Shown in pieces: positions 1 to 6,721 of a stretch of 12,321 nucleotides of DNA; position 1 is the first letter of the stretch; every line of letters begins with the position of its first letter. The stretch is from SZUA-430 sp046153995 (GTDB lineage: Bacteria > Pseudomonadota > Alphaproteobacteria > Micropepsales > Micropepsaceae): contig JBJXEH010000137.1 in NCBI GenBank assembly GCA_046153995.1, positions 1-12,321 on the forward strand, written 5' to 3'. The notes beneath the pieces are model-generated. The model was given only the letters and a program-made list of their open reading frames with translations, was not told where the DNA came from and made no database searches. A program made the position numbers and the translations under genes.

Positions 1-622
1 CGTGGATCTCAGTCACGCCGCGCGACTTGGCCAGGCGCTGGCCCATGTCGGTGTCGGTGAGCGGGGGCGCCACGACGTTGACGTAGATGTTGTTGCCCTT
101 TTCCTCCTTCGCCAGCGTGTAGGCGAGTGCTTCGCCTGCCGCCTTGCCCATGTTGTAGGGGCTGCCGCGACCCGCGTAGCCCATGGTGGCGACTGAGGAG
201 ATCACGATGATGTCCCCGCGTTTCTGGGTGCGCATCTGGGGTAGCACGAGCTTCGAGAGATAGAACGGCGCGAGTGCGTGGACGCCCAGCACGCGCATCA
301 TCTCCTGCGGGTCGGTGTCGGCGACCGTGTTGCCGCGGCTTGCGATGCCCGCATTGTTGACGAGGATCGAGATGGGCCCGAGTTCGGTCTTGATGCGCTC
401 GATCATGCTTGCATCTTCGTCGATGTTGTCGACAGAGGCTTTGTAGGCGGCGGCCTTGCGGCCCAGCGCTTTGATTTCGGCGACGACTTTTTCGGCTTCA
501 CTGTCTTCGCGGCGGTAGTTCACGGCGATGTCGGCGCCGTCAGCTGCGAGGCCTAATGCGATCGCGCGGCCGATACCGCGGCTGGCGCCGGTGACGAGGG
601 CGATGCGGCCTTTGAGGGACAT
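1..622 (-). CDS. Short-chain dehydrogenase/reductase (SDR), 3' end missing at window edge
   Basis: Classical NAD(P)-dependent SDR oxidoreductase; the substrate cannot be read from the sequence. The visible 207 residues start at ATG 620-622, which has a GGAG Shine-Dalgarno 8 bases upstream. The cofactor motif TGASRGIG is at residues 11-18, NNAG at 89-92, catalytic Ser143 (in ISSVAT), and YNMGK with Tyr156 and Lys160. Two positions differ from the usual SDR pattern: His115 stands where the tetrad Asn normally is, and the normal Pro-Gly after strand 6 is Pro186-Pro187. Family length is about 250 residues, so roughly 40-45 residues lie beyond base 1. The gene follows the AraC-type regulator on the same strand after a 73-base gap, so the two may be cotranscribed. 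FabG-like 3-oxoacyl reductase is a possible name, but the His variant argues for a separate subgroup. Confidence 0.93.
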   Translation of the reverse strand, partial: MSLKGRIALVTGASRGIGRAIALGLAADGADIAVNYRREDSEAEKVVAEIKALGRKAAAYKASVDNIDEDASMIERIKTELGPISILVNNAGIASRGNTVADTDPQEMMRVLGVHALAPFYLSKLVLPQMRTQKRGDIIVISSVATMGYAGRGSPYNMGKAAGEALAYTLAKEEKGNNIYVNVVAPPLTDTDMGQRLAKSRGVTEIH

Positions 623-695
623 AGGGGCGGCTCCATGATTGGTGACGGTTGATGTCGTCATACTACACGGCTTCGACACGGACGCACTTACTTGG

Positions 696-1700
696 TCAAC
701 TCGCGCGGAACCACCGGCGGCAGGCGCGGCTGAAGCTGGTGGGGTCTTCGAAGCCTAGCGACTTGGCCATGTCGTCGCGCGAGAGTTTGGCGTCGTCGAG
801 CATTTGGCGGGCGCGTTCTTTCAGACGCACGTCGAGCAGCGTGCGGAACGTCGTTCCGCTCTGGCTTAGACGGCGGACCAGCGTACGGCGGGAGAGGCCG
901 AGTTCGCCGGCCGCTTCTTCTTCTGTCAGGCGGCCGGTGCGGCGGCGCTTCAACAGGCGTTCGATCTGAAGCACCAGCGTGTCTTCGCTCTGGATGCGGC
1001 GAGACGTTTGTTCGAGTTCGGCGAGCGCGGTCGCGTGCAGCGCGGCGTCGGCGAACGGCGAGTCCCGCTTGCAGACATCGTGCGGCACGGCGATCGCGCA
1101 GTCTGGCGCAGCGAACTTCTGCCTGCCGGGCAGTGCTTGGCGCATGCGGTCTGCGTATTTCGGCGCGGGCCAGTCGAAACAGAACGCGAGCTCGCCGGTG
1201 TCGCCTTCCATCAGCGCGGTGAGCATGGCGGCGATGCCGAATGCTGCGGTGGCGCTCAAGGCGCGCCAACCGGGCTCGCTGATGGCAACGCCCGGGCGAT
1301 AGATGAGCCGCATCGCCTTGGCCTCGCGCTTCAAGCGAATGGACAGGAACGGCGCGCGCACCTGGCCGAAGCGCTCGAGAACCTCCAAGCTTTCGACGAT
1401 CGTGGGTGCGCTACGCACAGCCACTTCGAGCGCGCCCTGCATCGACGTACTCCAAGCGGCCATGGCGTCGAGCGGCCACGCCTCGCCCACCAGGCGGCAG
1501 AGGTTGTCGTTGAAGGTGATGAACGTGAATAGGGTCACCTCCGCCGCGGGATTGGCGAGGCGGACGTCGTCGATGTCCGTGCCTTGCAGAAGCTCCGCCC
1601 TGAGCGCCGGCGAGGGACCGAAACGGCGCAAAAGAAACCGGATGTAGCCCGCGGGGGCAGGAATAGAGCGTCTCGGATCGGGCGCGGCTCGCTTCGCCAT
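696..1700 (-). CDS. AraC-family transcriptional regulator (arabinose-binding-like N-domain)
   Basis: Likely transcription factor divergent from alkB. With the ATG at 1700 it has 334 residues. The N-terminal ~200 residues resemble the arabinose-binding-type domain of AraC/OruR-like regulators. The C-terminal part, about residues 258-334, is an AraC double helix-turn-helix with the recognisable stretches LGLSRRTLVRRLSQSG and SLGFEDPTSFSRACRRW. A GTG start at 1718 would add six residues; neither start has a good Shine-Dalgarno. I prefer the ATG because it leaves the candidate operator outside the coding region. The protein ends soon after RRWF, a little earlier than AraC proteins that continue into a 'sPxxyR' tail. 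Position beside an alkane hydroxylase suggests an AlkR-like role sensing alkanes or fatty compounds; that is inference from context. Confidence 0.92.
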   Translation of the reverse strand: MAKRAAPDPRRSIPAPAGYIRFLLRRFGPSPALRAELLQGTDIDDVRLANPAAEVTLFTFITFNDNLCRLVGEAWPLDAMAAWSTSMQGALEVAVRSAPTIVESLEVLERFGQVRAPFLSIRLKREAKAMRLIYRPGVAISEPGWRALSATAAFGIAAMLTALMEGDTGELAFCFDWPAPKYADRMRQALPGRQKFAAPDCAIAVPHDVCKRDSPFADAALHATALAELEQTSRRIQSEDTLVLQIERLLKRRRTGRLTEEEAAGELGLSRRTLVRRLSQSGTTFRTLLDVRLKERARQMLDDAKLSRDDMAKSLGFEDPTSFSRACRRWFRAS

Positions 1701-1702
1701 GG

Positions 1703-1729
1703 TGGCGCAAAATGCCACATCTTTGGCGC
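1703..1729. promoter_or_regulatory. Candidate AraC-type operator between araC-like gene and alkB
   Basis: TGGCGC occurs at 1703-1708 and again at 1724-1729, exactly 21 bases apart (two helical turns), each followed by A/G then A. A third near-copy, TGGCGG, lies at 1742-1747. The first copy is also part of a dyad, GTGGC (1702-1706) with GCCAC (1714-1718). AraC-family dimers commonly bind direct half-sites spaced about 21 bases, so this is a plausible site controlling the divergent genes. Six-base repeats arise easily in GC-rich DNA, so the call is tentative. Confidence 0.3.
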
Positions 1730-1799
1730 GAGGGACAGCCCTGGCGGCCCTAGGGTGCGATCACAACAAGCCTGAAAGCCTTCAAGGGAGGAAACGCCA

Positions 1800-2984
1800 A
1801 TGGCCTTCACCGGTCAAACCGACGACGGGCGCACCGTCAGCTACGCGGATGGCAAGCGCCATCTCTACTTCTTCTCGCTGTTTCTGCCGATGGTGCCGAC
1901 GCTGTCGGTGATCGGGTACTTCCTTACGGGCAACGTGCTGATGACGCTCGTGCCGCTCTTCTTCACTTTCGGCGTTGTACCTCTCGCCGATGCGATTTTG
2001 GGCGAAGACACGAACAATCCGCCGGACGAAGTCGTCGACGCGATGGCGGCCGACAACTATTACCGCATCCTCTGCATTCTCTCCGTGCCGCTGTTCTGGA
2101 TCAGCTTTGTGTCGACGGCGCTGCTCGTGGGTACACAGGCGCTGCCGTGGTGGTCGGTCCTGGCGCTCGTCGTGGGCGTCGGTACGATCAACGGCGGATG
2201 CCTCACCACGGGGCATGAACTCGGCCACAAGCACAGCCCGATCGACCGCTTCTTCGCGAAGCTCGCCTGCGCGGTGTGCGGCTACGCGCATTTCTGCATC
2301 GAGCACAATCGCGGTCATCACGTGTGGGTGTCGACGCCGGAAGATCCCGCATCGTCGCGTATGGGCGAGACGATCTACCACTTCGCGACGCGCGAGTTGC
2401 CGGGTACGTTCCGCCGCGGCTGGGAGCAGGAAGCGCTGCGCATGTCGAAGCGCGGCAGACGCGCGTGGTCGTTCGAGAACGATATTCTGCAGGGCTATGC
2501 GATCACGCTCGCCGTCGCCGCGGTGCTCATCGCCGTGGGCGGATGGGTTGTGCTGCCTTTCATCGTGGCGCACCATTTCTTCGGCTGGTACGGGCTCACG
2601 CAGGCTAACTATGTCGAGCACTACGGCCTATTGCGCCAGAAGCGGGCGAACGGGCGCTATGAAGCCGTCGAGCCGCGCCATTCGTGGAACACGAACCACA
2701 TCTTCTCGAACCTGATCACGTTCCACCTGCAGCGCCATTCGGATCATCATGCGAACCCGCAGCGGCCGTATCAGTCGCTGCGCGATTTCCCCGACCTGCC
2801 GCGCCTGCCGAGCGGCTATCCAGGGATGTATCTTCTCGCCGCGATCCCGCCGCTGTGGTTTGCCGTGATGGACAAGAAAGTGATGGTTTGGGCCGGCGGC
2901 GACTTGAGCAAGGTGAACGTGCACAGCCCCGCGCGTGCGCGGCTTGAGCGAGCGTATGGTGCGCCAGGTGCAGTGGCAGCGTGA
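1800..2984 (+). CDS. alkB: Alkane 1-monooxygenase, membrane non-haem di-iron hydroxylase
   Basis: Integral-membrane hydroxylase that oxidises the terminal carbon of alkanes (or related chains) to alcohols, using electrons from rubredoxin and rubredoxin reductase; neither partner is in the window. The 394-residue protein carries all AlkB histidine motifs: GHELGHKH at 138-145, EHNRGHH at 168-174, NYVEHYG at 270-276 and LQRHSDHHA at 310-318. Hydrophobic segments occur at about 24-65, 88-130 and 233-265. There is no C-terminal rubredoxin fusion. The start is fixed by a strong AGGGAGGAAA Shine-Dalgarno just upstream of ATG 1800. The gene is divergent from the AraC-type regulator and converges on an acyl-CoA dehydrogenase, which suits an alkane-to-fatty-acid route. 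Fatty-acid desaturases share histidine boxes, but the NYVEHYG and LQRHSDHHA motifs identify AlkB. Confidence 0.96.
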   Translation: MAFTGQTDDGRTVSYADGKRHLYFFSLFLPMVPTLSVIGYFLTGNVLMTLVPLFFTFGVVPLADAILGEDTNNPPDEVVDAMAADNYYRILCILSVPLFWISFVSTALLVGTQALPWWSVLALVVGVGTINGGCLTTGHELGHKHSPIDRFFAKLACAVCGYAHFCIEHNRGHHVWVSTPEDPASSRMGETIYHFATRELPGTFRRGWEQEALRMSKRGRRAWSFENDILQGYAITLAVAAVLIAVGGWVVLPFIVAHHFFGWYGLTQANYVEHYGLLRQKRANGRYEAVEPRHSWNTNHIFSNLITFHLQRHSDHHANPQRPYQSLRDFPDLPRLPSGYPGMYLLAAIPPLWFAVMDKKVMVWAGGDLSKVNVHSPARARLERAYGAPGAVAA

Positions 2985-4790
2985 TCAGGCGCCGATGTCG
3001 TCGGCCGATAGTTCGAACGGGCCGTTGGTGCCTTTGGTGATGCTGTTCACGAGGCCGAGTGCCGAGGGTAGCATTTGTTCGGCGAAGAATTGGGCGACGG
3101 TGACGCGGGTTTTGAGGAAGCGTGTGTCGGCGTCTTTGTTTGCGAGGCGCTCGGCTGCTGCGAGTGCGCCGCGGGCCAGGTAGTGCGCGGCCGTCGTGTG
3201 GCCCATCAGGCGCAGGTATGGCGTGGCGGCGGGTAGCGCTTGTTGGGGCGACTGGCGCATCGTGAGTTGCAGCCAGGTGGTCGCGCCTTCCGCGGCTTCG
3301 TGGCCTTCGGCCAGTTCGGCGCCGATCGCGTTCAGTGCGGGGTCGCGGGACTTGCGGCATTGATCGACGGTGTCACCGATTTCGCGCAAGAAGCGGCGCA
3401 CCGTGTCGCCGCCTTCGAGCGAGAGTTTGCGGCCGATGAGGTCGATTGCTTGGATGCCGTTCGTGCCTTCGTAGATCGGCGTGATGCGGGCGTCGCGGTA
3501 GTGCTGGGCGGCGCCGGTTTCTTCGATGTAGCCCATGCCGCCGTGCACCTGCACGCCCAGCGACGCCGCTTCGACGCCCATGTCGGTGCACCAGGCTTTC
3601 GATATCGGCGTCAGCAGCTCTTCGCGGGCTTTCGCTTCGCTGCGTTCGGCGGGCGTTTCGCCGTGGCGGGCGAGGTCGATCGCGATGGCGTTCGCGAGGC
3701 AGATCGCCCTGCCCGCCTCGGCGATCGCCTTCTGGGTTAGCAACATGCGGCGCACGTCGGCGTGGAAGATGATCGGCGACATCTCCAGCACTTCGTGCTG
3801 CAGGCCGAACGGTTTGCCTTGGCGGCGTTCTCGCGCGAAGGCGTAGGCTTGTTGGAAGCTGCGCTCGGCGATGGCGACGCCTTGGACGCCGATGTTCAGG
3901 CGCGCTGCGTTCATCATCGTGAACATCGCCGACATGCCTTTGTTCTCTTGTCCAATCAGGAAGCCGGTCGCGCCGCCGTTGTCGCCGAACGACATCACGC
4001 AGGTGGGCGAGCCGTGGATGCCGAGCTTGTGTTCGAGGCCGACGCAGCGGAGGTCGTTTCGTTGGCCTAAGCTCCCATCGGCGTTCACCAGAAACTTCGG
4101 CACAAGGAAGAGCGAGATACCGCGGGTACCAGGGAGCGCGTCGGGCAGACGTGCAAGAACGAGATGGATGATGTTCTCGGCAGCGTCGTGCTCGCCCCAG
4201 GTGATGTAGATTTTCGTGCCGGTGATTTTGTAGCTGCCGTCCGCTTGTTTCACCGCTTTCGACTTCAGCGCGCCGACGTCGGAACCCGCGTGCGGTTCGG
4301 TCAGGTTCATCGTGCCGGTCCAGGTGCCGGCTACGAGTTTCGGGAGATAGGTGCGCTGCTGCTCCGGCGTGCCGTGTACCGTCAGCGCTTCGATGGCGCC
4401 TTGGCTGAGCAACGGGCAGAGGCCGAACGCCATCGATGCCGACTGCCACATCTCTTGCACCGCAACGCCTACCGAATGCGGCATGGCTTGACCGCCGAAT
4501 GCGACGGGGCCGGTGACGGCGTTCCAGCCGTTTGCGACGAAGCTTTTGTAGGCGGCGTCGAAACCTGCCGGCAACGTAACCTTGCCGTTCTCAAGCTTTG
4601 CGCCTTCCTTGTCGGCGGTTCGGTTCAGCGGCGCGATGACTTCGCCCGCGAATCGACCCGCCTCTTCCAACACCGCATCGACTAAGTCGGCGCTCAACTC
4701 GCCGTATGCGCCGTTGCCGTAGAGGGCGGGCAAGTTGGCAACCGCATCGAGTGCAAAGCGAAGTTGTTTCACAGGTGCGTGATAGGTCAT
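2985..4790 (-). CDS. Acyl-CoA dehydrogenase, long DmdC/FadE-like form
   Basis: FAD flavoenzyme that makes the alpha,beta double bond in an acyl-CoA, passing electrons to ETF. The 601 residues are longer than ordinary ~380-residue enzymes and match the group with an extra C-terminal helical domain, often annotated as 3-methylmercaptopropionyl-CoA dehydrogenase (DmdC). Visible features are the FAD/substrate loop LTEPHAGSD (163-171), the middle beta domain with TGTKIYITWGEHD (190-202), QVHGGMGY (414-421) and the catalytic-base motif IYEGTNGIQ with Glu441. The extra domain spans about 470-601. The start is ATG 4788-4790; an AAGGG lies about 12 bases upstream, rather far. Its TGA stop directly abuts the alkB stop. 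Chain-length preference is not readable; the DmdC name is only a family label, and general fatty acyl-CoA oxidation fits the alkB neighbour. Confidence 0.94.
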   Translation of the reverse strand: MTYHAPVKQLRFALDAVANLPALYGNGAYGELSADLVDAVLEEAGRFAGEVIAPLNRTADKEGAKLENGKVTLPAGFDAAYKSFVANGWNAVTGPVAFGGQAMPHSVGVAVQEMWQSASMAFGLCPLLSQGAIEALTVHGTPEQQRTYLPKLVAGTWTGTMNLTEPHAGSDVGALKSKAVKQADGSYKITGTKIYITWGEHDAAENIIHLVLARLPDALPGTRGISLFLVPKFLVNADGSLGQRNDLRCVGLEHKLGIHGSPTCVMSFGDNGGATGFLIGQENKGMSAMFTMMNAARLNIGVQGVAIAERSFQQAYAFARERRQGKPFGLQHEVLEMSPIIFHADVRRMLLTQKAIAEAGRAICLANAIAIDLARHGETPAERSEAKAREELLTPISKAWCTDMGVEAASLGVQVHGGMGYIEETGAAQHYRDARITPIYEGTNGIQAIDLIGRKLSLEGGDTVRRFLREIGDTVDQCRKSRDPALNAIGAELAEGHEAAEGATTWLQLTMRQSPQQALPAATPYLRLMGHTTAAHYLARGALAAAERLANKDADTRFLKTRVTVAQFFAEQMLPSALGLVNSITKGTNGPFELSADDIGA

Positions 4791-4822
4791 GCGGCGCTTG
4801 AGCCCTTGGTGTTTCGTTCAGG

Positions 4823-4851
4823 TTTATCGGCAAACGGGCTTGCGATATAGA
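4823..4851 (+). promoter_or_regulatory. Possible promoter for the yceI-cytochrome b561 operon
   Basis: In the 100-base divergent gap between the acyl-CoA dehydrogenase and the first yceI gene, TTTATC (4823-4828) and TATAGA (4846-4851) are separated by 17 bases. They match the sigma-70 hexamers at three and four of six positions. Transcription would start near 4858, giving a leader of about 33 bases that contains the AAGGAT ribosome site. It is the best promoter-like pair I see here, but it is weak. Confidence 0.25.
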
Positions 4852-4890
4852 GGGCGGCTGCTTTTGCCCTAACCCTCAAGGATCAACCCC

Positions 4891-5499
4891 ATGTTGCGTT
4901 CTTCGTTCATCGCTGCGTTGCTGGCGACCACGGCCCTGCCCGCGCTTGCCCAAGACGTTTCGACCAACCCGCTGTCGGCGCCGAAAGGCAAGTACAAGGT
5001 CGAGCCCAGCCACACGAGCGTTCTCTTCTGCATCCGCCACAGCGGCATCAGCGACTATTGCGGGCGTTTCAATGCGATCAGCGGGTCGATGGTCTTCAAC
5101 GGCAGTCAGCCGGAGAAGAGTTCGGTTTCGATCGACATCGACGTGAACAGTTTGGACACGCCCAGCGACAAGCTGGACGGCGAGTTGAAGTCATCGTTTT
5201 TCGAAACCGCGAAGTTTCCGACAGCTACGTTCAAGTCCACCGCGATCAAGGTCACGGGCAAGAACGAGGGCGAGATCACCGGCGATCTGACGCTGCACGG
5301 GGTGACGAAGCCCGTCACGCTGAAGGCGACGTTTGGCGGCGGCAAGATGCATGCGTTCGCCAACACCTATGTCACCGGCTTTTCGGCAACGGGCACGCTG
5401 AAGCACGCCGATTTCGGCTTTCCGGCGGTTGCGTGGCGCTCGTTCATCGGCGACGATGTAACGCTCTATATCGAAACGGAAATGCTGGCGGAGAAGTAA
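4891..5499 (+). CDS. YceI-family periplasmic lipocalin-like protein (first copy)
   Basis: YceI proteins are secreted beta-barrels that bind isoprenoid-type lipids in characterised members; their precise role is unsettled. The 202-residue product has a Sec signal peptide with likely cleavage after ALA (residue 20). The fold is recognisable from YKVEPSHTSVLFCIRHSG (35-52), the GRF turn (58-60), FPTATFKS (109-116) and GDLTLHGVTKPVTL (130-143). The start is supported by AAGGAT about 8 bases upstream. Cys47 and Cys57 both fall in the mature domain, ten residues apart, and could form a periplasmic disulphide; I do not regard these as standard YceI residues. The stop is five bases before the cytochrome b561 start, so the two genes are almost certainly one transcript and probably function together. 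Confidence 0.93.
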   Translation: MLRSSFIAALLATTALPALAQDVSTNPLSAPKGKYKVEPSHTSVLFCIRHSGISDYCGRFNAISGSMVFNGSQPEKSSVSIDIDVNSLDTPSDKLDGELKSSFFETAKFPTATFKSTAIKVTGKNEGEITGDLTLHGVTKPVTLKATFGGGKMHAFANTYVTGFSATGTLKHADFGFPAVAWRSFIGDDVTLYIETEMLAEK

Positions 5500-5504
5500 T
5501 TCGG

Positions 5505-6062
5505 ATGACGACTGGCCCCACGCGCTACGGCACCGTGGCGATGACTTTGCATTGGCTGATCGCGTTTGCGATCATGATGCTGCTTGCCGTCGGTAAGGTC
5601 ATGCACGAGTTGCCGGACAACGATCCGAACAAGTTCTTCATCTATCAGATGCACAAGTCGTTCGGGATCACCGTGCTCGTGCTGACGGTGGTACGGATCG
5701 TTTGGCGGCTGACGCATGCGGTGCCGGGGCTGCCCGCGGGAATGCCTGCGTGGCAGCGTTGGGGTGCGCATTTGAGTCACTTCGGACTCTACGCGTTGAT
5801 GCTCGCCATTCCGCTCAGCGGGTGGGCGATGGCGTCGTCGTCGCCCTACGGCATTCCGACGCTGTTGTTCGGCGTGGTGGAACTGCCGCATCTGCCAGTC
5901 GGCAACGCCGAGGAAACGAACGAGTTCTTCAAGGAAGCGCACGAGTTGCTGGGCAACCTCATGATCCTGCTGTTGATCCTGCACGTGGTTGCGGCGTTGA
6001 AGCACCACTTCGTGGATCGCGACACAGTGTTCCGGCGGATGCTTCCGTTTACGAGGGTTTGA
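5505..6062 (+). CDS. Cytochrome b561 (CybB-type), di-haem membrane protein
   Basis: Four-helix inner-membrane b-type cytochrome that exchanges electrons with quinones; E. coli CybB is reported as a superoxide:ubiquinone oxidoreductase. The 185-residue protein has hydrophobic helices at about 14-33, 50-68, 90-110 and 147-166. The expected haem-ligand histidines are His16 (TLHWL), His50 (MHKSFG), His146 (AHELLG) and His160 (LILHVV). Their spacing of 34 and 14 agrees with the CybB pattern. An upstream extension of the same frame reaches 5058 but overlaps yceI, so I chose ATG 5505, which has GGAGAAG eight bases upstream, inside the end of the yceI gene. It is flanked by two secreted YceI proteins. 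YceI and cytochrome b561 domains are also known as fusions, which supports a shared function. Confidence 0.94.
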   Translation: MTTGPTRYGTVAMTLHWLIAFAIMMLLAVGKVMHELPDNDPNKFFIYQMHKSFGITVLVLTVVRIVWRLTHAVPGLPAGMPAWQRWGAHLSHFGLYALMLAIPLSGWAMASSSPYGIPTLLFGVVELPHLPVGNAEETNEFFKEAHELLGNLMILLLILHVVAALKHHFVDRDTVFRRMLPFTRV

Positions 6063-6105
6063 TTTCCCTGGGACCGCGGGCGGGGCCGCCCGCGGTCCCA
6101 GGAAA
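6063..6105. repeat. Strong intergenic GC-rich palindrome (REP-like or transcript hairpin)
   Basis: Starting immediately after the cytochrome b561 stop codon, CCTGGGACCGCGGGCGG (6067-6083) is perfectly complementary to 6086-6102, giving 17 base pairs around a two-base loop. Allowing one bulged C at 6066, TTT (6063-6065) also pairs with AAA (6103-6105). There is no trailing T tract, so it is not a standard intrinsic terminator. It could be a dispersed REP-type element, an mRNA 3'-end stabiliser, or a partial transcription block between the b561 gene and the second yceI. Confidence 0.85.
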
Positions 6106-6120
6106 GTACAGTGAGGATTT

Positions 6121-6684
6121 ATGCGTAGAGTGTTCGCTTTCATCGCCGCAATCGCCTTTGCGGCTCCTTCGATAGCCGCGCCCGCTACGTGGACCGTCGA
6201 TCCGGCGAAGAGTTCGCTTTCGTTTGCGGTCAGCGTGAACGGTCAGACGGTGACGGGCAAGCTCGCATCTTTTGCGGCTGTGATTGCGTTCGATCCGGCG
6301 GGCCTCGCGCAGTCCTCAGCGAAGGTCACGATCCCGATGGCCGGCGCCAAGACGGACGACGCGACGCGCGATGCGATGCTGCCCCGGCCCGACTGGTTCA
6401 ACGTGGCGGGCTTTCCGCAAGCCGTGTTCCGAACGACGGCGTTCGTGGCGAAGGGAGGCAACGCGTATGAAGCTACGGGTAAGCTCACGCTCAAAGGCAT
6501 AACTAAGGACGTCACCCTGCCCTTCACGCTGAGCATAGCGGGCGACACGGCGGTGATGAAAGGCGAGACGGTTCTGAAGCGGCTGGACTTCGGTGTCGGC
6601 AACATCAAGGAGTTCGCGGGCGAGACGCCCGTCGCGCTCAGCGTGAAGGTCATGGTGAACGTGACGGCGAAGCGCGCGAAGTAG
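6121..6684 (+). CDS. YceI-family periplasmic protein (second, divergent copy)
   Basis: A second secreted YceI-fold protein of 187 residues, quite different from the first. The signal peptide runs to about residue 19-20 (cleavage in SIAAPA), followed by WTVDPAKSSLSF (24-35), ASFAAVIAFDP (49-59), WFNVAGFPQAVFR (92-104) and GKLTLKGITKDVTLPF (119-134). This version lacks the Cys pair and the histidine-containing first strand of copy one, and resembles the YceI type that accompanies or is fused to cytochrome b561. GAGGA a few bases upstream of ATG 6121 supports the start. It lies 58 bases after the cytochrome gene, with the palindrome in that gap. Probable role: periplasmic lipid or quinone-like ligand carrier paired with cytochrome b561; the ligand is unknown. 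Confidence 0.92.
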   Translation: MRRVFAFIAAIAFAAPSIAAPATWTVDPAKSSLSFAVSVNGQTVTGKLASFAAVIAFDPAGLAQSSAKVTIPMAGAKTDDATRDAMLPRPDWFNVAGFPQAVFRTTAFVAKGGNAYEATGKLTLKGITKDVTLPFTLSIAGDTAVMKGETVLKRLDFGVGNIKEFAGETPVALSVKVMVNVTAKRAK

Positions 6685-6721
6685 CTTTCGCATGACGCCA
6701 CGCGCCGCTATGAAGTGGCGC

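Noticed and set aside
643..660. TGACG/CGTCA inverted repeat between the AraC-type gene and the SDR
   Set aside because: Arms of only five bases with an eight-base loop; this is expected by chance in a sequence of this composition.
1742..1760. Sigma-54-like GG...GC pattern upstream of alkB
   Set aside because: TGGC and TGC are present, but the GG-to-GC spacing is 12 bases rather than the required 10.
1782..2621. 279-codon open frame antisense to alkB
   Set aside because: Low-complexity Arg/His/Glu-rich product with no motif; alkB on the other strand has every catalytic histidine box and a strong ribosome site.
3373..4449. 358-codon minus-strand frame inside the acyl-CoA dehydrogenase gene
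   Set aside because: It is an off-frame reading of the real gene, with Arg/Pro-rich composition and no domain.
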